A program made the position numbers and the translations under genes. Source: CAYYHA01 sp964471535 (lineage in GTDB: Bacteria > Myxococcota > Myxococcia > SLRQ01). Taken from it: 32,304 bases of DNA. Positions within the stretch are counted from its first letter, which is position 1; each line of letters begins with the position of its first letter. A model generated the notes under the pieces. It did no database searches. It was given only the letters and a program-made list of their open reading frames with translations, and had not been told where the DNA came from. Positions 30,791 through 32,304 of the stretch are shown one piece after another. The stretch lies in the NCBI GenBank assembly GCA_964471535.1, contig CAYYHA010000025.1, positions 1 to 32,304 of the forward strand. The letters run 5' to 3'.

Positions 30791-32304
30791 ATGCTCCTCG
30801 AGACGCTCGGGCCCCGCTGGCAGGATCTCCACCAACAGGTGAAGGCCTCGGTGCGCGTGCTCGTCGCCAGCGCGGAGCGGGACGCGGTGGCCTTCCTTCG
30901 CGATGCCTCTCGGGTTCTGGGTATCCGCCTCGAGGTGGCTCCGAGCCTGTCCGAGGCGCAGTCCCGGATCGTCGCCGGCTGGGACCTGGTCGTAGTCGAT
31001 CGCACCCTCCGCCGTGGCCGCAGGCACTCGCTCGTGGAGCGGGTTGCGGCCACCCGGCCGGGACCGCAGGCCCTGCTCCTGGGAGACTCGCTGTCCCTGG
31101 AGGCCACCGGCGATGCGCTGCGGGCCGGCGCAGTGGAGCACCTCCCCCGCCCCCTCGAAGACCTCGATCACGCCGTCGCCCGACTCGCCGCGCTCCTCGA
31201 CCCAGGCGTCCTGCGCCGGCTCCACGAGCGCCTCCTCCGGGAGGTGATGGCCGCCCTCCGCCGCGCCGGGCTACCGCCCATGGAAGGCCCGCTGGCCCGG
31301 CGCCTCTTCGCCCTGCGGCGGGTGCTCGCGCAGCGCCCCTCGGTGGCGTACCTGGACGCGGATACCGAAGGGGTGCGGCGTCTCCTCGGAGGCTCGGGGA
31401 CTGTGGTGACGGGCATCGATTCGCTGGAGGCAGCGTTGGCCTGGGGGCGGCGGCCCGGTGCGCCGCTGACCGTGGTCCTTGGCGCCGCGCACCCCGAGGC
31501 CTTGACCTGGGTGCGCCGGCTGCGGGAGGAGAGCCCACTTTTCGAGATCCTCGTCTGCAGCGAGGCAGCCGATCTGGACCTGGCACTGGCAGCGATCCAG
31601 GCCGGGGCGACCGACTACGTCGCCTGGGACGTCGAGGGCGCAGCCTTCCTGCGGGCGCGCCTCGAGCGGGCCGCGGCCCGTGCCCGGGCCCGCCGCCTCT
31701 TTGCGCACCTCATTCGACTCCTCGCCGCGCTCGCGCGGCGGTATGGCGTGGAAGAGACGTGGCTCCTCGAGGCCCTGCCGCGCCCGCTGCGTCCGGTGCC
31801 GGCCCCGGTGTCGTCTGATCCGTCGTCGCAGGTGGCTGTCGCGGCCGATGGCGTGGAGGTCGAAGTCGACGATCTCCTCCCAGTGCCCACCTCGGACGTA
31901 CCACCGGCCACGGAGAAAGGGTCGTCACGGCGGGGGGTGGGCATGGCCCCGGCCGCCGGCGGGGCGCAGCCCCGGCTCGAAGCGCAGGCGCGGGTCGCGG
32001 GCGTGCGGAACCGGCGCCGGCACCGGCGCGTCGAGGCGGCGCTGCCCATCCGCGTGTGGCGGGAGGGGCAAGGGGACGCGGGGGTGTCCGGGCGCCTCGA
32101 GAATCTCTCCGCGGGTGGGCTCTTCGTACACTGCGAACCAAAAATCCCCGTGGGAAGTCGCCTCGCCCTCGAACTCGACCTGGCCTGGCGCTCGGCGCCG
32201 CTGGCCGTGCGGGGCGAGGTGGTGCGCGTGGTGGAGGCCGGACCGCGGGGCGGCGCCGGGGTGGGGATCCGGGTCGCGGAGGAGGCGATCGGGCCCCTTC
32301 GGGC
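30791..32304 (+). CDS. Protein with two receiver-like domains and a C-terminal PilZ domain (3' end outside the window)
   Basis: At least 504 residues, open to the window edge. Residues about 21-132 look like a response-regulator receiver; D70 in L-V-V-V-D is a possible phosphoacceptor, but the usual acidic pair at the start is degenerate. Residues about 184-295 resemble a second receiver in which the phosphoacceptor strand reads T-V-V-L-G (227-231), so it is a pseudo-receiver. A disordered linker (about 335-405) leads to a PilZ domain at 407-500 with R409-xxx-R413 and N438-x-S440-x-x-G443, the c-di-GMP-binding motifs. The predicted role is a c-di-GMP-responsive adaptor, perhaps for motility or polysaccharide. 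ATG 30791 is a conservative start; TTG 30719 with GGAG before it would add 24 residues. Confidence 0.82.
   Translation, partial: MLLETLGPRWQDLHQQVKASVRVLVASAERDAVAFLRDASRVLGIRLEVAPSLSEAQSRIVAGWDLVVVDRTLRRGRRHSLVERVAATRPGPQALLLGDSLSLEATGDALRAGAVEHLPRPLEDLDHAVARLAALLDPGVLRRLHERLLREVMAALRRAGLPPMEGPLARRLFALRRVLAQRPSVAYLDADTEGVRRLLGGSGTVVTGIDSLEAALAWGRRPGAPLTVVLGAAHPEALTWVRRLREESPLFEILVCSEAADLDLALAAIQAGATDYVAWDVEGAAFLRARLERAAARARARRLFAHLIRLLAALARRYGVEETWLLEALPRPLRPVPAPVSSDPSSQVAVAADGVEVEVDDLLPVPTSDVPPATEKGSSRRGVGMAPAAGGAQPRLEAQARVAGVRNRRRHRRVEAALPIRVWREGQGDAGVSGRLENLSAGGLFVHCEPKIPVGSRLALELDLAWRSAPLAVRGEVVRVVEAGPRGGAGVGIRVAEEAIGPLR

Overview
This is a GC-rich (roughly 70 %), gene-dense bacterial chromosome segment. 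It most resembles a member of the Myxococcota or a related delta-proteobacterial lineage. The support is a protein with the C-terminal domain named after Myxococcus MXAN_5187, multiple tandem lspA genes, an FHA-sigma54 activator, a PilZ/pseudo-receiver protein and a three-gene sdhCAB operon of the diheme type. The lineage is inferred from gene content only. A run of ten Ns at 6576-6585 is a scaffold gap, so this is a draft or metagenome assembly. I see no tRNA, rRNA, IS element, prophage or CRISPR array.

Region by region: 1-3653 holds a hotdog thioesterase (+) and, on the minus strand, two membrane proteins of unknown role and a cupin. 3751-3765 is a near-ideal Fur box in front of a plus-strand operon (3795-9937). 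That operon has six recognisable genes joined by overlapping stop/start codons: an iron-binding lipoprotein with a duplicated P19-like domain, an FTR1 permease, a c-type cytochrome (broken by the gap), a solitary TaqI/Eco57I-type adenine DNA methyltransferase, a 3-methyladenine DNA glycosylase and a TPMT-like methyltransferase. 20236-9944 is a long minus-strand block: ileS, three consecutive lspA paralogues, lgt and an MXAN_5187-C protein, then a 531-bp non-coding stretch with strong inverted repeats, then tldD and pmbA/tldE. 20468-25400 (+) holds an SDR reductase, sdhC-sdhA-sdhB and a hemerythrin. 25977-25423 and 26478-25984 (-) hold a stand-alone CoaC-like flavoprotein and a DUF523 protein. 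26520-27995 (+) is a voltage-sensor-like ion channel with RCK domains and an unusual pore sequence. 30520-28013 (-) is a signalling operon (FHA-sigma54 activator, class III cyclase, TerB-like helical protein). A divergent gene with two receiver-like domains and a PilZ domain runs off the right edge.

Functional reading: the Fur operon probably imports ferrous iron, with the lipoprotein capturing metal, FTR1 moving it across the membrane and the cytochrome handling electrons. Its unusual point is that DNA methylation and alkylation-repair genes are coupled to it. The ileS-lspA-lspA-lspA-lgt block concentrates two steps of lipoprotein maturation. The right end is a second-messenger module that may use a cyclic nucleotide and c-di-GMP together.

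The best candidates for something not yet described are the iron/DNA-modification operon, the triplicated lspA with divergent active-site motifs, and the channel with a non-TVGYG filter.
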